Shown here: positions 14,748 to 14,963 of the stretch, piece after piece
Numbering within the stretch: the first letter of the stretch is position 1
How the letters are laid out: every line of letters begins with the position of its first letter
Source: JARROD01 sp037384225
GTDB taxonomy: Bacteria > Pseudomonadota > Gammaproteobacteria > Pseudomonadales > Cellvibrionaceae
Direction: 5' to 3'
Assembly (NCBI GenBank): GCA_037384225.1
Contig: JARROD010000055.1
Location: 1-14,963 of the forward strand
DNA length: 14,963 nucleotides
Program-made: the position numbers and the translations under genes
The notes under the pieces: generated by a model
What the model saw: only the letters and a program-made list of their open reading frames with translations
Databases searched by the model: none
Told to the model about the DNA's origin: nothing

Positions 14748-14775
14748 TACTACAAATGGTACATATACACCATTT
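14737..14775. promoter_or_regulatory. Operator-like dyad with three alternating half-sites
   Basis: ATATGTACCATT at 14737-14748 and AATGGTACATAT at 14755-14766 form a perfect 12+12 bp inverted repeat with a 6-bp spacer. The right half-site also forms a second dyad with ACCATTT at 14769-14775. The whole lies directly before the GntR-family start codon and over its predicted -10. Autoregulation by the adjacent gene is the likely role (inference); GntR-family dimers bind dyads of this kind. Confidence 0.65.
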
Positions 14776-14795
14776 CAGTTAAGGTCAATTTAGCT

Positions 14796-14963
14796 ATGGA
14801 AATAATCATCGATAGCGATAACCCGGAGCCCTTGTTTGCCCAGGTTATTGAGCAAATCAAGGTCGCCGTTCAGGACATGCGCTTGAAGGCCGGCGACTCG
14901 TTGCCGTCCATTCGGCAGTTGGCAAATGACCTGGATTTGAACAGCAAAACCATCGCCAAGGCC
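14796..14963 (+). CDS. GntR-family transcriptional regulator, N-terminal part (cut by window edge)
   Basis: 56 codons are visible and the frame continues off the window. The start MEIIIDSDNPEPLFAQVIEQIKVAV and the winged-helix segment GDSLPSIRQLANDLDLNSKTIAKA match the GntR DNA-binding domain. The style PLF.QVIEQIK plus a short N-terminus suits the YtrA subfamily, whose members are about 120 residues and usually precede ABC transporter genes; the remainder is needed to confirm this. The binding site AAGG is about 11 nt before the ATG and not strong. The dyad just upstream is the likely operator. Confidence 0.85.
   Translation, partial: MEIIIDSDNPEPLFAQVIEQIKVAVQDMRLKAGDSLPSIRQLANDLDLNSKTIAKA

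Noticed and set aside
1..14963. CRISPR arrays, phage genes, defence islands
   Set aside because: No regularly spaced repeats, phage structural genes or defence gene motifs were seen; apart from the MITE-like element the window is conserved chromosomal content.

Overview
The window reads as a chromosomal segment of a gammaproteobacterium, probably from the Pseudomonadales/Cellvibrionales side (inference from gene order and family features; no search was possible). From memory, Pseudomonas aeruginosa PA2986-PA3001 has a similar order: lolCDE, a PilZ protein, sth, apbE, nqrFEDCBA and a long-form GAPDH.

Layout, left to right. (1) 1-1874, minus strand: lolD (cut by the window edge) and lolC, two parts of the LolCDE lipoprotein exporter. 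(2) 1960-2940, plus strand: a PilZ-domain protein and a small exported BamE-like protein. (3) 3007-11697, minus strand: one long cluster in transcription order nqrA-B-C-D-E-F-apbE-nqrM-sth. It encodes the Na+-pumping NADH:quinone oxidoreductase, its flavin transferase (ApbE), its iron-site maturation factor (NqrM) and the soluble transhydrogenase. (4) 11698-12385: a long spacer with two promoter candidates. (5) 12386-13831, minus strand: a long-form GAPDH. (6) 13832-14795: an AT-rich accessory stretch with a 194-bp MITE-like palindromic element flanked by TTA repeats, short tandem repeats and several dyads. (7) 14796-14963, plus strand: the start of a GntR-family regulator behind a perfect 12+12 bp operator-like dyad.

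How the genes fit together: GAPDH makes NAD(P)H, Sth moves hydride between NADPH and NADH, and Na+-NQR oxidises NADH to build a sodium gradient. ApbE attaches FMN to NqrB and NqrC, and NqrM helps assemble the NqrD/NqrE iron site. The right-hand part is therefore an NAD(P)H handling module next to an envelope-biogenesis module.

The genes are mostly conserved housekeeping genes, and no complete new system is visible. The points most worth a second look are: a terminator-shaped hairpin just after nqrF that lies inside the apbE reading frame; the MITE-like element, whose removal in silico restores a 75-codon ORF with a strong ribosome binding site; an rRNA-P1-like promoter far upstream of nqrA; and the three-half-site operator of the GntR gene.
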